The notes under the pieces are model-generated. The model did no database searches and had not been told where the DNA came from. It saw only the letters and a list, made by a program, of their open reading frames with translations. A stretch of DNA of 64,000 nucleotides from Acidovorax sp. sic0104 (lineage in GTDB: Bacteria; Pseudomonadota; Gammaproteobacteria; Burkholderiales; Burkholderiaceae_C): assembly GCF_019219095.1 (NCBI RefSeq), contig NZ_JAHUWH010000001.1:862832-926831 (forward strand), written 5' to 3'. Positions 36,057 to 43,378 of this stretch are shown in pieces (the stretch's first letter is position 1; each line of letters begins with the position of its first letter). Position numbers and translations under genes: made by a program.

Positions 36057-36284
36057 GGAAAACTCCTGTGTAATGCCGGATTCTTGCCCAGGGGCTGCAC
36101 CCACGGATTCAGCAGAAACCCGCGCCGATGCTGAGGGCGGGCTGTTCACGCTCAGTAGACGGCGCGCTCTACACTTTTAGGAGCCGATGCCTACACCTTG
36201 CGCGCCGTGCGGCGTACAGTCCGGCCAGGCGTCCAGAGGCAGCCTGCCCTGGCAAACCCAACCCATCTCATCGACGGAGGCCCC

Positions 36285-36845
36285 ATGGTCAAGAAACTGC
36301 AGAAACTCAGCGCTGACAACAAGAAGAGCAACGCCCAACTGTCCGGTACCGTGAAGGACTCCGCCCAGCAGATCTGGCTGGCCGGCCTGGGCGCCTTCTC
36401 CAAGGCACAGGAAGAAGGCGGCAAGGTGTTCGAGGCCCTGGTCAAGGAAGGCCTGACCATCCAGCGCAAGACCCAGGCCGTCGCCGAGGAAAAGATCTCC
36501 GAAGCCACCAGCCGCGTGACCAACATGGCCAGCGACATCGGCTCCAAGGCACAGGGCCAGTGGGACAAGCTTGAAAACATCTTCGAAGACCGCGTGGCCA
36601 AGGCCCTGTCCAAGCTGGGTGTTCCTTCTGCCCGCGACATCGAGGCCCTGAACGCCCGCATCGACGCCCTGTCCAAGGGCACGGGCAAGACGGCCCCCAA
36701 GGCTGCAGCAACGAAGAAGGCAGCCCCCGCCAAGAAGGCTGCTGCCACGAAGGCGCCCGCCAAGGCCGCTGCAGCACCGGCCAAGAAGGCCGCCGCCAAG
36801 CCACGCGCCGCCGCGAAGAAGGCAGCGCCCGCAGCATCCAACTGA
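36285..36845 (+). CDS. Phasin, PHA granule-associated protein with histone-like tail
   Basis: This is a 186-residue phasin. Residues ~20-130 are amphipathic helices of the PhaI/PhaF type (QIWLAGLGAFSKAQEEGGKV, FEALVKEGLTIQRKTQAVA, FEDRVAKALSKLGVPSARDI). The last ~50 residues are KKAAAP-like repeats as in PhaF, which binds DNA and links polyhydroxyalkanoate granules to the nucleoid. The ATG at 36285 (MVKKLQKLS) has GGAGG six bases upstream; in-frame codons before it are not phasin-like. Confidence 0.88.
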   Translation: MVKKLQKLSADNKKSNAQLSGTVKDSAQQIWLAGLGAFSKAQEEGGKVFEALVKEGLTIQRKTQAVAEEKISEATSRVTNMASDIGSKAQGQWDKLENIFEDRVAKALSKLGVPSARDIEALNARIDALSKGTGKTAPKAAATKKAAPAKKAAATKAPAKAAAAPAKKAAAKPRAAAKKAAPAASN

Positions 36846-36899
36846 TGCCGCAGCATCCCACGGCGCAGGCCATCCGCCTGCGCTGAAGAGCGAAAGAAG

Positions 36900-36935
36900 A
36901 AAACGGCTGGCATGCCTTGGCGTGCCGGCCGTTTT
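36900..36935 (+). terminator. Terminator after the phasin gene
   Basis: A 16-base stem (36900-36915 pairing with 36920-36935, four-base loop, G-U pairs allowed) begins with AAAACGGC and ends GCCGTTTT. It lies about 55 bases after the phasin stop. A second perfect 8-base hairpin (36863-36870 with 36876-36883) precedes it. Confidence 0.7.
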
Positions 36936-36981
36936 GCCGTGCGGCCCGTGCGCAGCGCTCCGCGCATGGCCTATCAGATTT

Positions 36982-36997
36982 GATGCAATGCAGCATC
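36982..36997. promoter_or_regulatory. Inverted repeat before the TetR gene
   Basis: GATGC-AATGCA-GCATC is a five-base inverted repeat about 75-90 bases upstream of the TetR-type regulator start. It may be an autoregulatory operator, but the arms are short. Confidence 0.25.
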
Positions 36998-37069
36998 TGC
37001 CGCTCGGTTAGAGTGTCGCCAGAGACAAGCACATACCGATCCCCATAGACGCGAAGAGGGCCCGCCCAC

Positions 37070-37732
37070 ATGGTGAAGAAAGCGCCGCGACGCACCGCAG
37101 AACGCATTCTGGAAGTCACGCTCGACCTGTTCAACCGGTTCGGCGAACCCAACGTCTCCACCACCCTCATCTCCGCCGAGCTGCGCATCAGCCCCGGCAA
37201 TCTGTATTACCACTACCCCGCCAAGGACGAGCTGATCAACGCACTGTTCGACCGGTACGAACAGTCGCTGACCGAGCTGCTCGCCGCCGCCGATGGCGTG
37301 CGCAACGTGGAAGATGCGTGGTTCTTCATGCACACGCTGTTCGAGCTGATCTGGCAGTACCGCTTTCTGTACCGCGACCTCAACGACCTGCTGTCCAAGA
37401 ACCGGCGCCTGGAGACGCATTTCCAGGCCATCCTCAAGAACAAGACACGCGCCGTGCGCGCCATGCTCGACGGCATGGGCCGCGCCGACGCGCTGCACAT
37501 CGACACGCGTGAACTGGAGGCCACCGCCACCAGCATGGTGGTCGTGCTGACCTACTGGCTCAGCTTCGAATACGTGCGCGACCCGCGCCGGGCGCTGGAG
37601 CCCGAGAGCGCGCAGGCAGCGCTGCTGCGCGGCGCCCACCATGTGCTGAACCTGTTGATGCCCTACCTGGAAGCAGGCCAACGCGCACACCTGCTCGAAC
37701 TTGTGGGGGCCTACGCGACACCGCCCGGCTGA
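37070..37732 (+). CDS. TetR-family transcriptional regulator
   Basis: This regulator has 220 residues: a TetR helix-turn-helix (RILEVTLDLFNRFGEPNVSTT, LRISPGNLYYHYPAKDELI) and a C-terminal ligand domain (WFFMHTLFELIWQYRFLYRD, FQAILKNKTRAVRAML) of the type often annotated in Burkholderiales near PHA genes. It sits between the phasin and a TPR-protein gene on the same strand. Its targets may be one of these, but nothing proves that. Confidence 0.9.
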   Translation: MVKKAPRRTAERILEVTLDLFNRFGEPNVSTTLISAELRISPGNLYYHYPAKDELINALFDRYEQSLTELLAAADGVRNVEDAWFFMHTLFELIWQYRFLYRDLNDLLSKNRRLETHFQAILKNKTRAVRAMLDGMGRADALHIDTRELEATATSMVVVLTYWLSFEYVRDPRRALEPESAQAALLRGAHHVLNLLMPYLEAGQRAHLLELVGAYATPPG

Positions 37733-37808
37733 CACCGGCGCCCACCGCCAAAGCGCTACAGAGCCAGCCACCTATTTCACCAACAAGAACCTTCAGGAGA
37801 CACAGACC

Positions 37809-38585
37809 ATGCCCAAGTGGACCTCTTTCCCACATGCTGGTGAATACCCGCTCGACGCCGCGGGCGTCAAGAAGCAATGGGCCCGCCTGCACGCCGGCGA
37901 TGCGGAAGCCTGTCCCAAGGACACGGCCGTGCTGGACGCCTGGGCGCTGTTCCACAGCGGCGATTTCGAGAAGGCCGCCGCCGCCGGCATTGCCGCGGGC
38001 GGGGCCGGCATCACCGTCGCCAACAAGGCCACGGCGATCTACGCCAATTACCTCGAGCCCAAGGAAAAGACCCGGCTCGACCTCTTCATGCAGGTGGCCG
38101 AGCGCGCCGAAGCGCAGGCCGCCGCGGAGCCCGGCAACGCCAATGCCTGGTACTGGCACGCCTACGCACTGGGCCGCTACAGCCAGGGCATCAGCGTGGC
38201 CAAGGCGCTGGCGCAGGGCCTGGGCGGCAAGGTGAAGGACTCACTGGAGAAAGCCATCGCGCTGTCGCCCAAACATGCCGACGCCCGCATCGCCCTGGGC
38301 GCCTTCCACGCCGAAGTGATCGACAAGGTGGGCTCGCTGATCGGCGGCATGACCTACGGCGCGAAGAAAGACACGGGCCTGAAGCTGTTTCAGGAAGCGC
38401 TCAAGATCAACCCTGGCTCGGCCATCGGGATGATCGAATACGCCAACGCGCTGGTCATGCTCGAAGGCGACAAGAAGATGAAGGAGGCCACCCAGCTGTA
38501 CGAAAAGGCCGCCGCCAGCGAGCCGGCCGACGCCATGGAACGGCTCGATGTGGAAATGGCACGCGCGGAACTGGAGGAAGAGTAA
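37809..38585 (+). CDS. TPR-repeat protein, function unknown
   Basis: This is a 258-residue protein without a signal peptide. Helical TPR-like repeats are seen (AWALFHSGDFEKAAAAGIAA, PGNANAWYWHAYALGRYSQG, LEKAIALSPKHADARIALGA, LFQEALKINPGSAIGMIEYA). The start ATG (MPKWTSFPHAGEYPLDAAG) has AGGAG nine bases upstream. It follows the TetR gene by about 77 bases. A scaffolding or binding role is all that can be said. Confidence 0.8.
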   Translation: MPKWTSFPHAGEYPLDAAGVKKQWARLHAGDAEACPKDTAVLDAWALFHSGDFEKAAAAGIAAGGAGITVANKATAIYANYLEPKEKTRLDLFMQVAERAEAQAAAEPGNANAWYWHAYALGRYSQGISVAKALAQGLGGKVKDSLEKAIALSPKHADARIALGAFHAEVIDKVGSLIGGMTYGAKKDTGLKLFQEALKINPGSAIGMIEYANALVMLEGDKKMKEATQLYEKAAASEPADAMERLDVEMARAELEEE

Positions 38586-38668
38586 GGTGGGGGGCACCTC
38601 CCCAAGGCGCCTCGCGCCCTCCCCGTGCCCCGAACCACTGCGTGATTCGGGATGGGGAAAAACCGCCC

Positions 38669-39436
38669 TCAGCCCCCGAAGCGCCGGGCGGCGATCTCCA
38701 GCAACCCGTCGAAGATCAGGTTGTCCACCAGCTCGAACGGACGGGTCATGCTGGGCGCCATCTTCCAGCCCGCGCCGCCGGTCATGAGGCAGGCGGGCTC
38801 TTCGCCACAGTGCTGGATCACGTGCTGCACCATGCGTTCCACCGCGCCGGCAATGGCGTAGGTGCCGCCGCTGGTCAGCGCATCGCTGGTGTTGGTGGGG
38901 AAAAGGCGCACTTCGCCGGTGGGCACGTGCAGGCCCGCCGTGCCGGACTCCAGCGCGCGCAGCATGATGCCGTGCCCGGGCAGGATCAGCCCGCCCATGA
39001 AGCGGCCTTGCGCATCGATGCATTCCACCGTGACCGCCGTGCCCACCATCACCACCACCAGCGGCCGTGCGGGCCCCTGGCGCAGCACGTGGTGGCGCGC
39101 GCCCACCATCGCCACCCAGCGGTCGGAGCCCAGGCGCGTGGGGTGGTCGTAGCCATTGATGAGGCCAGCCTCTTCCACGGAGGAGACCACCCAGGTGGGC
39201 TGCACGTCCCAGATCTCCATCTGCTCCTGCACGCGGCGCTTGACGGCGTCGCCCGCCACCACGCAGCCCAGCATGCGGTCAGGGTGGTCCAGCTGCGCCC
39301 AGTTGCCCTCGGCCAACCGGTCGATGTTGTCCAGGAATTCAGCGCCGTGGCCCAGCAAGTCAGCCCCGGGGCGGGGTGCGTCGTACAAGGCCCATTTGAG
39401 GCGGGTGTTGCCGACGTCGATGGCCAGAAAAGTCAT
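38669..39436 (-). CDS. coaX: Type III pantothenate kinase
   Basis: This cytoplasmic kinase starts coenzyme A synthesis by phosphorylating pantothenate. The 255 residues include the ASKHA motifs [53 protein letters not shown] and [12 protein letters not shown]. It is convergent with the TPR gene and divergent from the LysM protein gene. In many relatives coaX follows birA; birA is not here. Confidence 0.95.
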   Translation of the reverse strand: MTFLAIDVGNTRLKWALYDAPRPGADLLGHGAEFLDNIDRLAEGNWAQLDHPDRMLGCVVAGDAVKRRVQEQMEIWDVQPTWVVSSVEEAGLINGYDHPTRLGSDRWVAMVGARHHVLRQGPARPLVVVMVGTAVTVECIDAQGRFMGGLILPGHGIMLRALESGTAGLHVPTGEVRLFPTNTSDALTSGGTYAIAGAVERMVQHVIQHCGEEPACLMTGGAGWKMAPSMTRPFELVDNLIFDGLLEIAARRFGG

Positions 39437-39613
39437 GCAGCAGATTATCCTGAGTTTTGTCCCGCGACCTGCTTCGGCCGAGACATGACCTGCTGTTCGG
39501 TGCCTGGCAGCCGCATTGTCAGGAATCGTTTCACGCGCGTTTCTGACACGCTGCGCGGCGACTTTGCCGCTAAAGTGGGTCTCCCGTTCTTGTTCAACTC
39601 CAGGAGGTACGAC

Positions 39614-40099
39614 ATGGGTCTTTTCAGTTTCATCAAGGAAGCCGGCGAAAAACTGTTCGGCGGCAAGGACGCCCAGGCGGCCACGGCAGCAGCCCCCACG
39701 CAGGATGAACTCAACGCCAAGGCAGCCAAGGCCATCGAGACCTACATCGCGTCCCAGAACCTGGGAGCCAGCAACGTGCAGGTGGCCTTCGACGGCACGC
39801 AGGGCAAGGTCACCGTGAAGGGCACGGCCCCCACGCAGTCGGCCAAGGAAAAGGTCACCCTGTGCTGCGGCAACGTGGCCAGCGTGACCAGCGTGGAAAA
39901 CCTGATGGACGTGACCAACCCCGAACCCGAGGCGCAGTACCACGACGTGGTGCGCGGCGACACGCTCTCGGCCATTGCCAAGAAGTTCTATGGCGACGCC
40001 AACAAGTACCCGGTGATCTTCGAGGCCAACAAGCCCATGCTGTCGCACCCCGACAAGATCTATCCGGGCCAGAAGCTGCGCATCCCTGGATTGAAGTAA
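39614..40099 (+). CDS. kbp: BON-LysM protein (Kbp/YgaU-like)
   Basis: This is a 161-residue protein with an N-terminal BON domain ([50 protein letters not shown]) and a C-terminal LysM domain ([40 protein letters not shown]). The same layout is found in the E. coli potassium-binding protein Kbp (formerly YgaU). A strong AGGAGG lies six bases before the ATG. No signal peptide is visible, as in Kbp. Confidence 0.9.
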   Translation: MGLFSFIKEAGEKLFGGKDAQAATAAAPTQDELNAKAAKAIETYIASQNLGASNVQVAFDGTQGKVTVKGTAPTQSAKEKVTLCCGNVASVTSVENLMDVTNPEPEAQYHDVVRGDTLSAIAKKFYGDANKYPVIFEANKPMLSHPDKIYPGQKLRIPGLK

Positions 40100-40100
40100 C

Positions 40101-40190
40101 CCCCCTGAGTCGCCTTCGGCGCCTTCCCCCCAAAGGGGGGACGCACCCCGTGGCCCGGCAGAGCCGGTTCCACGGGTGCTCTGGCGGAGG
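40101..40190 (+). repeat. Stop-codon-associated repeat, copy 1
   Basis: The element starts CCCCCTGAGTCGCC one base after the kbp stop. It continues through a C6-AAA-G6 hairpin (CTTCCCCCC / GGGGGGACGC) and then a second palindromic half around CGTGGCCCGGC and GGTTCCACGGG. The full unit matches the copy at 46861-46941; the first half matches 40800-40880. It may form the 3' end of the transcript. Confidence 0.65.
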
Positions 40191-40269
40191 GCGGGGGTGG
40201 TGCGACAGATTGTGGGAACGGGGCCTCAACGAAGGCTGCCCCAGTAGCGCCGCAAGGCAAAATTCGAAC

Positions 40270-40324
40270 CAAAATGGCTGCTACCGCTTGATAGACAAGC
40301 GCTGACAGCTATTTTTTTAGGAGC
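40270..40324 (+). repeat. Palindromic element copy B, at rhodanese 3' end
   Basis: This is the best-formed copy, with the palindromic core GCTTGATAGACAAGC and edge gctatttttttaggagc. Strand is the one reading open. On that strand the frame used in the coding copies is also free of stops and ends ALTAIFLGA. On the opposite strand it begins two bases after the rhodanese stop. Confidence 0.65.
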
Positions 40325-40325
40325 A

Positions 40326-40745
40326 TCAGCCCTGCTTCCATGGCAGGCCGTGGAAGCGCCAGCCGCCGCGTGTGCCGCGGTGGCCCTCTGCGTCGGGGTC
40401 GCCTTCGAAGCCTTCGAGGATGTTGTAGGCGGTCAGGCCCAGTTCCGTGGCGCGGCGGGCGGCGGCGATGGAGCGCACGCCGCTGCGGCACAGCAGCACG
40501 GCGGGAGTGCCGGCGGGCACGGCGGCGCGGATCTGCGCGTCAAAGTCTGCGTTCATGGCCATGCCGGGCCACTGCTTCCAGGCCACGGCCGCGGCGCCGG
40601 GCACCTGGCCGACCCAGTCGCGCTCGGCGTCGCTGCGCACGTCCACCAGCACGGCCTGGCCGGCCTGTACCCATTGCCAGGCTTGCTGGGGCGTGATGTC
40701 GCCGGCGTAACCGTCGGCGGGCGTGAAAGTTTGGTTTTCGGTCAT
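40326..40745 (-). CDS. Rhodanese-like sulfurtransferase
   Basis: This is a single-domain rhodanese of 139 residues. The active-site loop is LLCRSGVRS, with the catalytic Cys; DVRSDAERDWVGQVPGA and YNILEGFEGDPDAEGHRGT are the usual flanking motifs. It may carry sulfur as a persulfide in the cytoplasm. It lies alone between two dispersed repeats. Confidence 0.9.
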   Translation of the reverse strand: MTENQTFTPADGYAGDITPQQAWQWVQAGQAVLVDVRSDAERDWVGQVPGAAAVAWKQWPGMAMNADFDAQIRAAVPAGTPAVLLCRSGVRSIAAARRATELGLTAYNILEGFEGDPDAEGHRGTRGGWRFHGLPWKQG

Positions 40746-40799
40746 TGGTCAGTCCTTTCTAGGTTTCGGCACAGCGTTCAAATCGACGCAGCCCACGCG

Positions 40800-40880
40800 A
40801 GGGACGCCGAGCAAGGGCCGCCCCGCAGCAAGGGCGTCGTCCCCCTCAGGGGGAAGGTGCCGCAGGCGACTCAGGGGGAG
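40800..40880 (-). repeat. Stop-codon-associated repeat, copy 2
   Basis: Read on the minus strand, CCCCCTGAGTCGCC begins two bases after the metallopeptidase stop and leads into CTTCCCCCTGAGGGGGACG. The orientation is the same as in the other copies relative to the gene. The second half differs from copies 1 and 3. Confidence 0.6.
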
Positions 40881-41870
40881 TCACCATACAGGCGCGGGCT
40901 CCTCGCGCAGGTGGCTGCGCAGCTGCGCGTAGTCGGGCACCACCGTGGCCACTGTGTCCCAAAAGCGCGGGCTGTGGTCCATCACGCGCAGGTGGGCCAG
41001 CTCGTGCGCCACCACGTAGTCGATGACGGCCGGGCGGTAGTGCAGCAGGCGCCAGTTCAGGCGGATGGAGCCGTCGGACTTGGCGCTGCCCCAGCGGGTC
41101 TGTGCACTCGACAGGCGCAGGCTGGCCCAGCGCACACCCAGGAGCGGCGCGAAGTGGTCGAGCCGCGCGGTGAAGTGGCGGCGTGCATCACGCATGAGCC
41201 AGGCCTGCACGGCATCGCGGATCTGCGCGGGGCTGGCGCTGTGGGGCAGGCCGATGTGCAGGGTGCGCGTTGCGGGCGCTTCAGGCGCTCCTGGAGTTGC
41301 CGGCGCCGCCGGGTCCGCAGGCGCTGCAGAGGACACCAGCGCCCCGCCCTTCCCTGTGAACCCGTGGCTCGGGTCCAGCACCACCGTGAGCGGCTCGCCC
41401 AGGTACGGCAGCACAGCGCCATGGGCCCAGACGATGCGCCCGCCCTCCATGCGCTGCTGGCGCTCGCGGGCCTCGGAGAGCTTGCGCAGGATCCAGTCGG
41501 CCTTCTCGCGCAGCGCGGCGTCTACCGCCGAAAGCGTGACCCAGCTGGGTGCGCGCACCGCCAGGCCGTCGGCCCCCACGGTGAACCCGATGGTGCGGCG
41601 CCGCGCGCGTGTGAGGGCATAGGCCACCAGGGCGTCGCCCAGCAGCACTTGGCGATTGGATTGCGGGTGGCGGAACTCGGCGGGGTGCAGCAGCGAAGGC
41701 AGCGGCACCGCAGGCGGGTGGGCAGGCGGCAGCACCTTGCCAGCAGCGCCTGGCTGCGGCGTCGGTGCCGGTGAAGGCGCGGCAAACGGTGCAGGCGCGG
41801 GCGCCGCCACAGCGGGCGGTGCCAGGGGCGCATCGAACAGGTCCAGCGCCAGTTGCACAAGCCGCTGCAT
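40881..41870 (-). CDS. YgjP-like (DUF45) zinc metallopeptidase
   Basis: This protein has 329 residues. Residues ~1-55 are Pro/Ala-rich. The rest is the YgjP/WLM-type domain, with RRRTIGFTVGADGLAVRAPS, RWGSAKSDGSIRLNWRLLH and the zinc motif VAHELAHLRVMDHSPRFW (HExxH plus a downstream His). No signal peptide is seen. The ATG at 41870 lies just after plsC ends; longer open sequence upstream is inside plsC in another frame. The physiological substrate is unknown. Confidence 0.85.
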   Translation of the reverse strand: MQRLVQLALDLFDAPLAPPAVAAPAPAPFAAPSPAPTPQPGAAGKVLPPAHPPAVPLPSLLHPAEFRHPQSNRQVLLGDALVAYALTRARRRTIGFTVGADGLAVRAPSWVTLSAVDAALREKADWILRKLSEARERQQRMEGGRIVWAHGAVLPYLGEPLTVVLDPSHGFTGKGGALVSSAAPADPAAPATPGAPEAPATRTLHIGLPHSASPAQIRDAVQAWLMRDARRHFTARLDHFAPLLGVRWASLRLSSAQTRWGSAKSDGSIRLNWRLLHYRPAVIDYVVAHELAHLRVMDHSPRFWDTVATVVPDYAQLRSHLREEPAPVW

Positions 41871-41878
41871 CACGGGGT

Positions 41879-42658
41879 TTACTTCTCGGTGGTGGCGGCG
41901 GCTGCTGCAGCGGGTGCCGCCGCAGGATACGCCTCGGGGTCCAGGCGGCGCATCTCGGCCTCGATCCAGGCCTCGACCTCTCGCATCAGCTCGTCGGGCT
42001 GGCGGCCGGCGCTGGGGATGGGCTTGCCGATGGACACGTCCACCACGCCTGGCCGCTTGATGAACGCCTTGCGCGGCCAGACCTTGGCAGAGGTGACGGC
42101 AATCGGTACCACCGGCGCGCCGGTGTCGATCGCAAGGCGCGTTCCACCTGTCTTGTAGTTGCCCTTCTGGCCCCGCTCGATGCGCGTGCCTTCCGGGAAC
42201 ATGATGATCCAGATGCCCTTGGCCAGCAGTTCCTTGCCTTGCTGCACGACCTTGTTGAAGGCCTGCGTGCGCTGGTTGCGGTCGATGTGGATCATGTCCA
42301 GCCGCCCGATGGACCAGCCGAAGAACGGAACGTGCAGCAGCTCTCGCTTGAACACGTAGGCCAGGGGGTGCGGCATGATCGACGGCATCAGGAAGGTCTC
42401 GTACGTGGACTGGTGCTTGACCAGCAGCACCGCTCCCGCGCTCTCGCCCTGCGGCAGATTCTCCATGCCCATCACGTTGGCACGCACGCCCAGGATCACC
42501 CGGGCACTGCTGATGCACAGCGACAGCCACGCCCGCGCAATGCGGTACAGGGGCCGGCCCCGCATGCCGAACAGCGAGCCCAGCATGATGGCCAGCGTGT
42601 AGGGCACCACGGTGATGCCCATCCAGAGAAAGTGAACGAGAGAGCGGATGAAAGCCAT
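41879..42658 (-). CDS. plsC: 1-acyl-sn-glycerol-3-phosphate acyltransferase
   Basis: This membrane-bound enzyme acylates lysophosphatidic acid to phosphatidic acid in phospholipid synthesis. The 259 residues have an N-terminal membrane segment (FLWMGITVVPYTLAIML), the active-site block LVKHQSTYETFLMP (HX4E instead of the usual HX4D) and MFPEGTRIERG for phosphate binding. An Ala-rich tail ends the protein. It belongs with gmhB and glyQS in one minus-strand run. Confidence 0.93.
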   Translation of the reverse strand: MAFIRSLVHFLWMGITVVPYTLAIMLGSLFGMRGRPLYRIARAWLSLCISSARVILGVRANVMGMENLPQGESAGAVLLVKHQSTYETFLMPSIMPHPLAYVFKRELLHVPFFGWSIGRLDMIHIDRNQRTQAFNKVVQQGKELLAKGIWIIMFPEGTRIERGQKGNYKTGGTRLAIDTGAPVVPIAVTSAKVWPRKAFIKRPGVVDVSIGKPIPSAGRQPDELMREVEAWIEAEMRRLDPEAYPAAAPAAAAAATTEK

Positions 42659-42667
42659 GTGTTGGAG

Positions 42668-42724
42668 TCTTTTGGGTCGTCAGCGCTTGCTGGGCAAACG
42701 CCGGCAGCTATCAATTAAATAGTG
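42668..42724 (+). repeat. Palindromic element copy E, at gmhB 3' end
   Basis: This repeat-family copy lies between gmhB and plsC. Strand is the one reading mostly open (it would give SALAGQTPAAIN and then stop). On the minus strand it contributes the final codons and the TAA stop of gmhB. Edges are caattaaatag and cttttggg; the centre is an inverted repeat of GCGCTTGCTGGGCAAACGC type. Confidence 0.55.
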
Positions 42725-43326
42725 TCAGAGGAGCTGACGGCCGCAGCCGGCGCGGTGGGTGGTGCTGCTACGGGCACGGCTGGCAGCAGTTGGTCCACAA
42801 AGTCCTTCAGGCTGGCATGAAGCACGGTACCGGCAGGCATCCCCTCCGGGACAGCGCCCAAGGCGTCGATGTGCGCCGACTGGCCCGTGCACACCAGGTG
42901 CAGTTGCTGCGCCCCGGCCGCCGCGCCCGCCTGCAGGTGGACGGCGCAGCTGCCCACCACCTGCATGTCATGGCGTTCCACACCGTAGCGGTCGCAGATC
43001 TGCTCGAGCAGGCCCGGCGCGGGCTTGCGGCAGGCGCAATCCTCGTCAGGCGCGTGGGGGCAGTAGAACACCGCATCGATGCGCCCGCCCACGGCAGCCA
43101 GCTGGCGGTGCATCTTGGCGTGGATGGCGTTGATGGCCATCACGTCGAACAGCCCGCGCCCCAGCCCCGGCTGGTTGGTGGCCACCACCACGTGCCAGCC
43201 CGCGTGGTTGAGCCGCGCAATGGCTTCGAGCGCGCCCGGCACGGCCGTCCACTCGTCGGCGGTGGTGATGAAGTCCTCCCCCAGCGGGTTGAGGGTGCCG
43301 TCGCGGTCGAGGATGGCGAGTTTCAT
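42715..43326 (-). CDS. gmhB: D-glycero-D-manno-heptose 1,7-bisphosphate phosphatase (GmhB-like)
   Basis: This HAD phosphatase of heptose synthesis has 203 residues. The nucleophile motif is LDRDGTLNPLGED, motif II is VVATNQPGLGRG and the zinc site CPHAPDEDCACRKP is intact. The fourth motif, normally GDxxxD, reads VVGSCAVHLQAG, so the usual magnesium-binding Asp is replaced. The C-terminal Ala/Pro/Ser tail ends inside a dispersed repeat, which gives the stop codon. Its place between glyS and plsC is standard for the family, so the assignment is good; activity is less sure. Confidence 0.85.
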   Translation of the reverse strand: MKLAILDRDGTLNPLGEDFITTADEWTAVPGALEAIARLNHAGWHVVVATNQPGLGRGLFDVMAINAIHAKMHRQLAAVGGRIDAVFYCPHAPDEDCACRKPAPGLLEQICDRYGVERHDMQVVGSCAVHLQAGAAAGAQQLHLVCTGQSAHIDALGAVPEGMPAGTVLHASLKDFVDQLLPAVPVAAPPTAPAAAVSSSDTI

Positions 43327-43378
43327 GGGGCTTGATTACCTTGTGAGAATCGCCAGCCTATCAGCTTGGGCCATCCGG

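Noticed and set aside
38629..38651. Hairpin between the TPR gene and coaX as a terminator
   Set aside because: The stem is only six bases with a long loop and there is no T-run on either strand.
41871..42530. Upstream extension of the metallopeptidase frame to 549 codons
   Set aside because: The extension lies inside plsC in another frame and has no homologous look; the conserved protein starts at 41870.
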